A stretch of 64,000 bases of DNA from the NCBI GenBank assembly GCA_008973525.1, contig WACJ01000523.1, positions 1,426,001-1,490,000 on the forward strand. The letters are read 5' to 3'. Made by a program: the position numbers and the translations under genes. The notes under the pieces were generated by a model. The model was not told the origin of the DNA. It made no database searches and saw only the letters and a program-made list of their open reading frames with translations. The DNA comes from Stenopsyche tienmushanensis (lineage: Eukaryota; Arthropoda; Insecta; Trichoptera; Stenopsychidae). How positions within the stretch are numbered: the stretch's first letter is position 1; each line of letters opens with the position of its first letter. Shown in pieces: positions 1-10,592 of this stretch.

Positions 1-32
1 ACAGGTATGAGTTATTTAAAATAAATAGCACG

Positions 33-215
33 GGTGCATGTCCCAAAAGTCATGAAATATATATTTTTTTAAAAGATTTATCTACTATTTTTTTCCATCG
101 ACTTTCCCATGCCCGGTATGATCTCTCAAAAGCCTCGACGGGAACCTCCTTCAGAACCTCCTTCAGTAGGAGTGTGACAAAAAATAATATTTCATGACTT
201 TTGGGACACTGTATT
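33..215. mobile_element. Short MITE with ~25-bp terminal inverted repeats
   Basis: The left end (about 39-66) reads GTCCCAAAAGTCATGAAATA and the right end (about 183-213) carries its reverse complement, ending in TTTTGGGACACTGTA. The interior is only about 120 bp and non-coding, and holds a short direct duplication of GAACCTCCTTCA. The element sits in the intron upstream of the first visible exon of the repeat-protein gene. A lone matching end (TTTCATGACTTTTGGGATAC) occurs at 45335-45356 inside the thyroglobulin-domain gene. The family is probably Tc1/mariner-derived, judged from the form of the ends only. Confidence 0.6.
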
Positions 216-263
216 TACGTTAATTGTAATTGATTTGGTATTAATAAATATGAAATTTTACAG

Positions 264-2605
264 ATGATTTTTCTGAAAAGCTGGAAGATGCTCATCATTC
301 ACAGCATACATGCCAAAAGCATTCACAGCATCCAGGTATTTAATTAATTATTATTTATAATCTTATGTCACAGTTTTCATCAAATCCTCGTTATATTTTA
401 TCAGAAGAAGAAATGGAAAGTACTGATGCACAGGGAGAAGAGAATTTAGGCTTTCAATGTGAAAAGCAATCCCCCACCAGGTACGCAAATAGTTCAGGAA
501 ACATTTATACGTTACAATCCTTTATCGAAGATTCTTTTAATCAATTTTTAATGTGATTTTAGACAAGGTCGCGGTGGTGAATCGGAACTTTATTTTGCCG
601 ATGTTTCCAGTTGCTGTAATGTCTCACTTAAGGTATGTTTCAGATCAATATCTTAGTTTTTATTTATTGAAATAAACAAATATTAATATATGTTTTTTAT
701 TCTACAGACGGTGGAATATTGTGCTGGATTGGTTGGGACTATTGAAACGCAAGCTGATACTTCTTCGGGCGATTCCGATGTAGGATCCTGTCCTGTATTC
801 AAAGGCAGACCTCCGAGACCTCGTCCTAATCATTCCGGTATTGGAAACTTACAAAGTGAATCACCATCACCTCATTTAAATAACGCTCGTTGGAAAAATC
901 AAAATTCACCTTCACTCAATTGTTCAAGTCCTAGTCGAGCAAAAAAAAAAAGTCCGATGATATCATCCGAAAAGGAAATGCATAATCGTTCCGCTAACAC
1001 TTTACAAACTAGATCGAGTCCGAGCCCAAATCTGTCCAATATTCAGTGCAGATCTAGCTTGCCTTATCAAGATCAAGCCGTATGTTTTGATTGCTCCGAT
1101 AGCAAATGCAAAAGTTCTAATAGACACATGAATGATTGCCAAGCAGGAAGAAAAATTAGCCAGGACGTAACGGAAGATGGAATGAATCCCAGTCTATCCA
1201 ATATTCATTTGACCGTAAATCATTTGGAGAATTGTCAAGGGAATCCCATCGGACATCATATTGAAGGATCGAATAGATCGAGTCTAAGAGTGAAATCGAG
1301 TCCCAATCGATCTAGTATTCATCATATATCACAACAAGGAAGCGATCCAAATGATGTTGGATTACCGCCTATAAATCAAAAAAGAAAAACAATTGATGAT
1401 TCGTTAATCATAATCAATAACGATCTCAATCTGTCTCATGGCAAAAAAAAGATTCTAGAGGAATCGTTAAATAACGATTCAAATATGTGTCTCTCTCAGG
1501 TGAGAAGGAAAGTTTTAGACGAATCAATAAATGATCCTAATTCTTCCATGTCACCACTACGAAGACGAGGATTGGAGGAAACGATGTTAAATAATGAGTT
1601 GAATTCTTCTTTGTCACCTCTGAGACGCAAGTGCGTCGAAGATTTAAACAATGAAGTGAACGGGGCACTATCTCAATGTAACCGCAAAGGGATGGACGAT
1701 CCCCTAACATCTCCAATGAGGCGAAAAAGAATGGACGACGTAATGCTAAACAAAGAAGAATGTTCCAAACCTCCAATCAGACGAAAGCCATTGGACGATT
1801 CCATGCTGAGTAGTGATTCAAATTCATCATCGTCGCCATTCCGAAGGATGTGCATAGAAGACTCTCCAATCAGTGACACCGATTTATCCATGAACTCGAT
1901 GAGAAGACAAGCGGAAGATGCTTACATCAATACCGAAGTCAACCGTCATGTTGACTCCGTTGAGAAGAAAAAATATAGATCATTCAGTATTAAACAATTC
2001 GATAGATCACAAAGAAATAAATATTACCGCTGAGAAGAAAGAGCGTCGAAGATTCATTGAATCCGCCCATGTCGGCCATAAAAAGAAAAGGCATCGACGA
2101 ATCGTTATTATTAAGTGCCGATTTAAATAATTCATTAAGCCCAATGAGACGAAGAATATTCGAGGACTTGGGATTAGTCGACGATGCAAACATCCGAAGA
2201 AAATGCGTAGACGAAGACTCGTCGATGTCGCCGTTGAGGAGGAAAGCATTGGACGACGGCTTGTTCAGCAACCAAGCGGACGTTAACGTAGGAAAATTGA
2301 ATCTCGTGCATATGATGCAGCACAATGCTCGGTATTCGGACGATTTCGTCGGCGTAAACGACGGCTTGGACGAGCCGTCGCTCGTGACTGAGGCCGAAGG
2401 CAGCAGGAGGGGAATCGTCGGCGGCGTGTGTATCGCGCCCGATTTGAGATACGAGCCCGTTCAAGGGTTCGACAATGACATTCAAGTATGTGAAAATAAC
2501 GTGGGGACCAATCACGCGGCGCCTGTGCACATGCGATGTTATAGCGATAGTAATACAATGGACTCTGGGTGGCAGTCAGGATCAGAGAAACATGCGACTG
2601 ATTAA
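264..2605 (+). CDS. Unrecognised Ser/Arg-rich tandem-repeat protein, 3' exons (5' end outside window, two frame breaks)
   Basis: I do not recognise this gene. Predicted exons are 264-335 (weak), 374-480, 563-632 and 708-2605, joined by small introns with GT donors and CAG/TAG acceptors; the phases of the last three match. The conserved-looking part reads ELYFADVSSCCNVSLK (exon 3) then TVEYCAGLVGTIET (exon 4), followed by proline- and serine-rich sequence. From about 1378 to 2280 the protein is a degenerate tandem repeat of 14-22 residues with the core S-P-L-R-R-K and an acidic start such as LDDS or IDES. The C-terminus DSGWQSGSEKHATD is followed by TAA at 2603-2605. No signal peptide or membrane segment is seen. 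Exon 1 gives the most protein-like frame (DDFSEKLEDAHH) in a phase that does not match exon 2, so either the boundary is wrong or there is a further break. Reading the repeats requires two shifts of +1 (near 1947 and 2026); as written, frame 0 stops at 2031-2033. It is either an expressed gene with assembly errors or a recent pseudogene. Confidence 0.6.
1378..2280 (+). repeat. Degenerate coding tandem repeat, about 14 units of 14-22 codons
   Basis: Each unit runs roughly [LIVM]-[DE]-[DE]-S, 6-12 variable Asn/Ser-rich residues, then S-P-[LMF]-R-R-[KR]. At least seven units carry S/T-P-x-R (SPLR, SPLR, SPMR, SPFR, TPLR, SPMR, SPLR), which is the full consensus for proline-directed CDK phosphorylation. 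Units vary in length and sequence, so the array is old rather than freshly amplified. The last three or four units lie in a different reading frame from the first ten. Function is not known. Confidence 0.75.
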
Positions 2606-3999
2606 ATATATCTTTAATTATAAGTTTGAAACTGTGACATTGAGATTTAATTAAAAATTATCTATAGTTCAACGCGAGATCTGTCAATGAAAGTTTTAAT
2701 TACCTCTCGCCGATGAAATGGTTTTGGCTGGACCTTCATATATTTTGTATGGAAAATGGTTTTATTACTCTGCCTGTGTCTTTTGATCGTCAAATCCGGT
2801 GAAACAAAATCGCTAAACAAGATCTGGCCAGACCTTCTTATCGACAGGAGGATTAAACACTTATTTAAAATTATATTGCTTCGTATACCACAATTCAGCC
2901 TTTTGTGCAATGTATTTTTATGTCGATATCTTTTACGTTCTATAAATTTAATCTTACAATCGAGAGAAGCGATAATAATGTAAAAATTCCTACAAAACTC
3001 TATATGAATTAATCTTGTTTTAATTGTTTCGACTATTGCCAATACGTTCGTTGTAGTAAACTATTTATAATTATATGAAATAAGTACGAGCAATGAGCTG
3101 TTATATTTATACATGTAATAGGATGCATTTAAATCTTACGTTTATGATTACGAAGTGATGTTGAATAATAATTTCAATAAGTTGCCATTCTTTGTGTACA
3201 TAGTGTCCGGTGAAGGGTCGCACAGTACAAGGTACCTGATGATGGGTAACGCATGGATTTAAAGAATACGAGGGATTGTAACGGGATACATGTTGTCTGT
3301 CATGTATTATAAATATATTTATGTGACTGAAACTCTGCCTTATTTGATAAAATGTAGCATTTCACAATTAACTTCAGGAATAAACCAAATATTACACTAA
3401 ATATATATGACAGTGCAAAACTAATGCTTTATGTAATTGACAATTATCGTAAGAAATGTTATTTTTTTATTGTACATAGAAGTAGTTTTTTATAATAAAT
3501 TTTTTAGTTTTTAATATTTTTTGTTGTTGTTGTTAGAAACGTTAGTATATTATTTATTACAATTAATTAGCATACTTACGAAGTGTGACTCCCTTTATAA
3601 CATCCTGGGGTGTCTGAACTCGAAAGGTCATAATAATTAATTTTCTATGGGAGAATTTATAACTACGGTAGCAATTTTATCTTTCAATTTACATCGTTTT
3701 TCATTGCAAAAATCACAAATGTTAAGACAATGAGTTTTAACTCTTTCGCGACGGGCGATTCATATATGAGTCTTTTAATACCCAACGCTTAGTATCGGAA
3801 GTTTCAAACTCGAACAGACGAAAACATTTTAATTTCTTTGAAGAGATATCACTTATTTGGGGCTCTCCACTTACCCATAGGGTCTGAACATGATGGGTCA
3901 CCAAATCTGTGTCCTACTGGCTCGGAACACGGACCACTACATCGACACAGCTTCTCCCACATACAACTTCGAATCAACAGCTTCTATATCTGTTCCAAC
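2606..3999 (+). other. 3' untranslated region and intergenic sequence
   Basis: No gene is supported here. The stretch after the repeat-protein stop is AT-rich with no conserved open frame. AATAAA-type polyadenylation signals occur at about 3380 (GAATAAACC) and 3495, which would give a 3'UTR of roughly 0.8-0.9 kb. From about 3840 onward the sequence starts to look like the 5' side of the following non-LTR element, but I cannot place its start. Confidence 0.4.
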
Positions 4000-5610
4000 C
4001 AGCTTTGTTGTTTTGAAAAAATGCGATGAAAGCATTACGCAACGCGATCAAGAAAAGCAAGGCGCAATCTTGGGAAGAGATATGCGACTCTGACAATGCT
4101 GAACCATGTGGGAAACCTTACAAAATTATAAGGCGGAAACTATGGGCCACAAATACGGATCCATACTTTAATAAGGCAGAAAATCTGGAGTCCGTGATTA
4201 ACACCTTGTTCCCGTGCCCAGCAGCAACTACTGCAAGCACAGGGGTCGTTGCTGTCAACGCTGACGCAGTACCCCCACACCTTCACACCAGGATAACTCG
4301 CCATGGCTATCAATGGAATGAATGGTGTCCCTAACAGAGTCATCGGGCAGGTCTCTGGTTCCTGCCCCTGGAAAAGGCAGATGATTGTGCTTATTCCCAA
4401 AAGGAATATAGCACCTCCTAGTCCGTCGTGCATGCTGGACGGACTGGGCAACCTGCTGGAGAGACTAATCCTCCAGTGACTCCAGCAGCATATGGAGATG
4501 GGACTTTCTTCTCTGCAGTTTGGCTTTCGTCCAGGCCGTTTCACCATCAACGCCATCAATCAAGTCGTGGAAACTGTGAAGCAGGCGTGACGAGCTAGCG
4601 TCAAGGCCAGTGGACAAGTTGTCATGATTGTGCTGGATGGGAAGAACGCATTCACGAAGGCTTTGAACGAAATTGATGCTTCACTATACCTTGTTATAAT
4701 GGTGGAGAACTACCTTCACGAACGAACACTGGCGTACAACGACGTTGATGGGGGAGCAAACAGTTACGGCGGGCGTTCCACAGGGGATTGTACTCGGACC
4801 CGCTCTGTGGAACGTAATGTATGATGGCTTGCTAAGAATACTGCTAAGAAATCTGCGGAGATTCCACGCGTGAATTGCAAAGACAATGCGAAAAGCGAAG
4901 AAATGGTTAACAAGAGCTGGACTGGAGCTCGCTATCCAAAAGACGGACAGATATGGGCCGATGTACTGTAAGTTGAAAGGGCCAGGCTCAACATGGCCAG
5001 AGTGCAGAAAATAAACGCGATCAGAGTGGCTGCTGCATACCGCACAGTATCGGAAGACGCTATATTGGTACTGATTACGATACCGCCAATAGACCTGCTC
5101 ACCCAAGAGAGACGGGCAGTCCACTGGAAGGAAACCACCATGATAGTGTGGCAGTCCCAATGGGACAGCTCCACCAGAAGGTCGGTGGACATGCCGACTA
5201 ATCATAGACCTGGAAGAGTGGACTAGAAGGAAACATGGTCAACTGTGCTACCATCTGACTCAGGTTCTTACCAGGCATATCTGCTTTGGAGCATACCTCC
5301 ATAAAATACCCAAGGAGAGTGTTGAAAAGGACACTTTCCACGAGGAGTCAATATAATTCCATCAATGCTTAGGGATGCTAGGGCATGGAATGTGTGGTGC
5401 AGGTACACAAAGTGCGTTATGCAGAAGAAGGAAAATTCTGAATGTGAAAGGCGAAGAAGAGCTTCTGAAGCACCTCCCACGGAACAGGCAGCATAATCTG
5501 ACCTGCTAAGCTATACAATACTTACCTAGTAGCTGGTTGGCAGTAGAAGAGGAAGGGGGTTTTAATAGGTAAAAATACCACACTGCCACCAGAATGGTGG
5601 TGTCTTTGGA
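4000..5610 (+). mobile_element. R1-clade-like non-LTR retrotransposon, broken reverse transcriptase and C-terminal region
   Basis: Pieces of one pol reading frame follow each other in the order expected for an R1-type element, separated by stops and frameshifts. Around 4026-4200 lies AIKKSKAQSWEEICD (the linker before the RT). At 4510-4680 is LQFGFRPGRFTINAI and VMIVLDGKNAFTKALNEI, an RT core. At 4780-4850 is a frame-broken version of the VLGPALWNVMYDGLL motif. At 5100-5240 comes WQSQWDSSTRRS, and at 5240-5480 YHLTQVLTRHICFGAYLH and a C-terminal tail. The 3' end (about 5530-5610) matches the end of the minus-strand copy at 51560-51660. No part is intact. Confidence 0.85.
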
Positions 5611-5614
5611 AGAT

Positions 5615-5950
5615 TTCTTCCTTTCAAAGTTGTTTTACCAAAGGCTTTGGCCGCTCTTGCTGTCGTGTAGAGTAAGTTTGTTGCTCTATTTCCAGTATTT
5701 TCGATCTCCAACCTGGAATTTCCACAAACTGTCACATTGAGATCGTCAGCATATACGATAAGCCCACATCCCACCGGTAACCCAATCATGATAATATCGC
5801 TAAGTAGAGCATAGGACCCAAAACTGATCCCTGAGGGCAGCCCTTAAAGAGCGTTCTATTAATGATATTGCTTGCAACTGGTGCAATAACCACTCGTTCA
5901 GCTAAATTCTTGATAAGTTAGCAATGTTGGCAGGAACTCCACGTTTCTTG
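5615..5950 (-). mobile_element. Second non-LTR reverse transcriptase fragment, opposite strand
   Basis: On the minus strand 5789-5562 encodes a fragment with GCGLIVYADDLNVTVCGNS, which holds the YADD catalytic box of reverse transcriptases, followed by EIENTGNRA and a helix typical of R1-like RT. The strand is opposite to the neighbouring element, so the two abut tail to tail or one inserted into the other. The upstream part (to about 5950) contains a degraded SPQG-S-like box with frame breaks. Confidence 0.75.
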
Positions 5951-7860
5951 AATACTATCATCTCCGAACGCCCCTTGAAAAAACAGGAACATTGCAGCAA
6001 CATATTTAATAATCGAGGTTTCAGCAACACATAATACACCTTCAATTGCATACGTTGCGGATTTACCAAGTCCCGAAGTCTATGCTGTCGAGGATGGGCT
6101 TAAGGAAAAAGTCTAAAGAACACTTGGTGATGATGGAGGTAAGGGTGTATACGATCAGGTAACAAAGATGTTCACAAGAACCAATAACACAGGATAAAAT
6201 AAGGGATGGAATCTAGGTTTATGGTCATCATAGATAGTCAAAATTTTTTCAAAACTTTTATGCCGCCTATATTTAGCATTGCTTCCGGAAGGTTAACGAT
6301 GTGTAAAAATGTCCGTCGGAACAAAATAAGAGTGTCAGTAATGGACACAACGATTTCCTAGGATTAAAACAGTTGCTACTATTTATACAATTGATGATAT
6401 ATCGTTGCTCAGTATCCAGAGAGTTAAATATCAGCATAAAGTCAGGACAAACTCGATTAAAACCATCGATACTTTTAAAAAATGTATTTGAATTAAATCA
6501 CTGGTGACAATTTGCTTTAATCACGGTTTATATATACACATGTACATATATAAATATTTACACACAACTGGCTAGAAATAAAATCATAGAAAATAATAGT
6601 TTTCATGGATACACCATTTAAAGTCTTTAAATTAAGTAGAACGAGGAATGCTTTAAATCAATAGCCGTTGAAAGCCGACAGAGTTTTGCAACATGTCCGG
6701 AATCTGTTAATATATTATTCATAATTAATGCTTTATTTGTTTCCTTACTTACGTACCTAAATTTAGAAAGCATTTTCCAACAAATTTTGACTTAGATTTT
6801 CTCAAGTGAATATCATAATAAAAATGTTTCCTTAATAGATATAACTTATAAATACTCGTGAATTTAACACTCATTGATCGTTCTTTTAATATTTTTCGCA
6901 GACTTTTGTGACACAATAAAAGATTAATCGGCATGTTGACGATGATCATACAATATTGACAATTGAACAGAACAATACGATTTAGTTTTAAATATACATA
7001 TAAAAATATATACACAATCTGTATACGACAATAAAAATATTAATATTCTTGAGACCTACATTTAGTAAAACGTCTAGTGGTATGTTAATGAGTGTTATAA
7101 TTGCAATCGTCTAAATTTTAACATTGACGATATAAGTGCGGAACAAATTTTTGATTATCGTGTGAGACTATTAAATCGTCAGGACAAAATCAATGAAGCG
7201 TGCATTCAAAATAGTAGATTTATATGAATCTTATATTAGTTAAGAAATCAATTCATAAATACTATGCAATTAACGAAAATATTTTGAGCAAATTTCGCAT
7301 ATAAATGATTAATTTATTACAAGCCGAATTCTAACCTGCATGAAAATAATCCTAAACCGTTGTTTTCAACGTCCGTATGAATGCAGGGGAAGGATAAGAA
7401 TTCATTTATGCGCGCCATATAGAATTAAACCTATAAAAAAATAATTTTATCAGTTGACATGGATTCTTAAATTCGGTGGTTGCAGTCGCGCGACGGCAAT
7501 TCTAATTAAAATCACTTACTCGTTAATATTTGATAGTCTCTCAATATGAATAAGCCTAAGTTTATTAAAATTATATTAATTATTATGAAATTCTATTTGT
7601 GGCAGGGCATAAAACGAAGAATTTCAAGCACCGCGCGCTAAATTTTTTGCCGGATTTGTTTCCGGGAAGACGTATTCACTGTCGGTTGATTGACGGTTAA
7701 ATGTTAAATGTTTATAAACCGCCTAAACATCCGTGTAAAATGTATCTCAATAAATAGGGCCGAGACAAAAATTAAGATCAACAATAAAAAACAGGTTTAT
7801 TTTGATGATAATACACGGGAAAAGAGAAAGATGTCCTAATTTCTGGATGTGTTCATAAAA
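5951..7860. other. AT-rich intergenic stretch, no gene seen
   Basis: Both strands were read: open frames here are short, low-complexity and start without splice or homology support. I see no transposase or RT motif after about 5950. It probably consists of old, unrecognisable repeats and unique intergenic DNA. Confidence 0.4.
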
Positions 7861-8019
7861 TAACGCTGGCCTAGATCACTGATCATTAGTCTCACAGACT
7901 ACAGACTCGGAATGCATTCGAAATGTATGCATATTATAGAACTTTAGGGCCCTGTCCCGCTCAGTAAAAATATAGTAGTAGTGTTTTAAAAAAAATACTA
8001 AATAAAAAAACACCCGCGC

Positions 8020-8575
8020 ACCACCATGATATGTATTTGGTACACCATATGAAATTTTGAAAATTCTGAATCCCGTATCTATTATATTCCATATCAAGAG
8101 AGCTGTGTGCAAAATGGGTGCCGCGTTTGCTCACAATATAACAAAAACAGCGTTGTGACGATGTTTGAATCGAGTGTTTGGCGATGTTTCACAGTATAGA
8201 GTTTTTGCATCAATTCAGGATGAAACATGGGTCCATCACTTCACATCTGAGGCAAAGGAATATAGAGACCCTCCTCCAATCAGAAGACCATGCCAATCCA
8301 CTCAACAAAAGTGCACAGCAAGGTGCAAAACCAGAGTTTAATATCCATGTCTGCAAGGAAACGCTCATTCGAGTTATTTATTCCTGAAAATTTGACAAAA
8401 ACCCCTAAAAGGCAACAAAGTGACCACAAGGTCCAACTGGTCCGTTTTTCGGATCGCTGACATACCCCTATCCGAGACTCCATACCCGAACATGTCTACA
8501 GAATGATTGTGTGTGTGTGTGACCCATGCAAACTCAATGTGTGTGCACATTAATTGAGCTTGGATATGCGACAAA
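8020..8575. mobile_element. Composite repeat: mariner fragment (+) joined to non-LTR 3' end (-)
   Basis: At 8040-8100 is a box found twice more (AATTCTGAATCCCGTATCTA). At 8100-8285 lies a frame-broken mariner transposase (CAKWVPRLLT, then FLHQF and, after a one-base shift, DETWVHHFTSEAKE). After a ~60-bp bridge, 8570-8374 on the minus strand encodes the C-terminal part of a non-LTR element whose better copies lie at 26225-26535 and 29345-29640 (+). The same order and orientation recur at 59440-60060, so the composite seems to have spread or been duplicated as a unit. A short GT microsatellite sits at 8507-8521. Confidence 0.75.
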
Positions 8576-8579
8576 ATAT

Positions 8580-9211
8580 TAGTATCTCAAACTAATATTT
8601 AGTTGCTGTATTTGAAAATTGCTTGAGTTTAGTTTCATTGAGTTTAATAAATATTCTTTCAACTAATAAACATTTCATTTTGTTAGTCTGTGAGACTAAT
8701 ATGTAGTGAATGCGTGACTCGAAAATATGATTAGTGATCTAGGATTAATTAATATCACGCGTGATTTAAATAGAATTTATACTTTTACGTATTACGAATA
8801 CAAGCGCGTTAAATTAAATTAGCGTAGAACCTGAGGTGCGAGTTTCAAACGAATATTTCATGAATTATGGGACAAAATTAAATACAAAATAGGCGTATAT
8901 TACTTTAAAACATCTATAAACTATTTTTCTACATAGGAATTGTTCGACGAATCAATCGATAATTTATCAGCATCCCGATGAACGAATCTACGTTATGATA
9001 AACAACAAAATAGTTAGATAGTTATAAAATAAATAAACAACAAATACTTTTACATATATACAAAATAATTCGTGTCGTATCAATTACACTCGCTTAATGA
9101 GACTAAGCCATTTTTTTGAAATAAAACGATGTAAAAAACTTTCAGTTTCATTGTACACATGCGTTATGCGCTTTTAAATCATGTTGATTGTCGAGTTAAC
9201 GATAGAAACGT
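8580..9211. other. AT-rich intergenic stretch, no gene seen
   Basis: No open frame with family motifs on either strand. The stretch at 8850-8875 (ATTTCATGAATTATGGGAC) resembles a decayed end of the MITE family at 33-215. Confidence 0.35.
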
Positions 9212-9461
9212 GTATTAGGGGAGACCCAAAAGTAATCAAAATGTTTTCGACGGGGGCGTTTTTATAATTAAGTTTGCGTCGAGACACGGTCTAATTGGTA
9301 TCGTTGAAGATTGGTCGTCCATGGTGTATAGTTAGGTTGTATAGTAGCGTCTGTTTTGATATAAAGACAATCAGTTTTTGCGGCAAAACTGGATATGAAA
9401 CGCACATGGATACGTTTTTCAGTGAAAAAGTTTTTTGATTACTTTTCGGTCCCTCGTATAA
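9212..9461. mobile_element. Mariner-type MITE with terminal inverted repeats and TA flanks
   Basis: The left end reads GAGACCCAAAAGTAATCAAA and the right end, on the opposite strand, reads GAGGGACCGAAAAGTAATCA; both lie next to TA dinucleotides, the mariner/Tc1 target. The 250-bp interior has no transposase frame. The ends match the form of mariner elements (ACGAGGG...AAAAGTAATC), so it is a non-autonomous derivative. Confidence 0.7.
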
Positions 9462-10592
9462 TAATACATAAACATGTAAAATAAATCCGAAAGCTTTTCA
9501 ATCCCGCTTCGAATAAGCCCTACCAAATATTAACACCGTCTTAAATTAAGACCTAAACCAATTGATCTAATCAAATGACTACGATTGAAACGGTATAAAT
9601 CTATACGCTTTGAAGACTAAATTTTCATCCGCTAGAGGAGACTTGAGCAATTATAGTAACTGAATAATTGTACGCAGTACACATTGACAATATTCAAAGA
9701 CTGTAAGTACATAGAAAAATGTTTTACAAGATATTCGGATTAGACATAGTTATCGAAATAAAAAAGTACAAAATTTTTATTACAATAGATCGACAAAACC
9801 CAACGATTATCATCCCGATACCGGATTTACGACGATTAAATACGGGTCACCGTTTTTCGCATGAAGAAGTGCATTAAAACAATAAACATATAAACAGCAC
9901 AAACCCCACGAATGCTTAAACTTAAAGAGAAAAAGAGGAAAACGCATAAAATTTACAAACAAATAACAATACGTACATAAATAAATTTAATTAAACAAAG
10001 TCTGCGTGGAAGAAAAAAAAACCATTATTCACACGCATAAATATCAATATATATATTTTGTGACAAATTGTATTATTAATGATTTTCTTACGCTGTTAAA
10101 TGCAGATCCATTAATACAAAAAATGACTTTACGGTCACTTTACGTTAGATTATTTAATATGAAATCATCTAAAACGGAATGAAGACATACGAGGATAGTA
10201 CCAGAAGTGTCCGACGTAATACTTTCATTCGAAAGGATGACCGTCGACTGAAATTGCGCGAGCCTCATAACTCCCAATCAATACACCATACAAAATATTA
10301 TAAATAAGTGTTGATTTATACAATACCAAAATCACATTTGACAATGTTATGAAACATAAATTTATCTTAAAATATCAACAAATTAACTTACGCGTAAATA
10401 TATTATATAACCCGCTGCGCAAAATGATATCAATAGGTCAACTTTTACTATTAAAATATTTCATTTCATCAGAAAAATAGAAAGGAAGAAAATTGCACCG
10501 TATTAAAACGTCCTTAAATAAAAATTTTCTACAATATTCACAATATTCTTCTATGTCTATTAATTATCATTCTTCATTCCAATCGGGATCGA
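9462..10592. other. 3' flank of Mgat1, no separate gene seen
   Basis: AT-rich sequence downstream of the Mgat1 stop codon on the minus strand; probably includes its 3'UTR. No open frame with recognisable motifs was found. Confidence 0.4.

Noticed and set aside
365..556. ATG-started 63-codon open frame at the left edge
   Set aside because: The ATG lies in the intron: TTATGTCACAG is the splice acceptor and the exon begins at 374, ending at a GT donor at 481.
1930..2040. An intron to explain the frame change in the repeat gene
   Set aside because: The repeat units continue across the region in the intermediate frame, there is no polypyrimidine-AG acceptor, and the GT...AG pairs tried do not give the required length.
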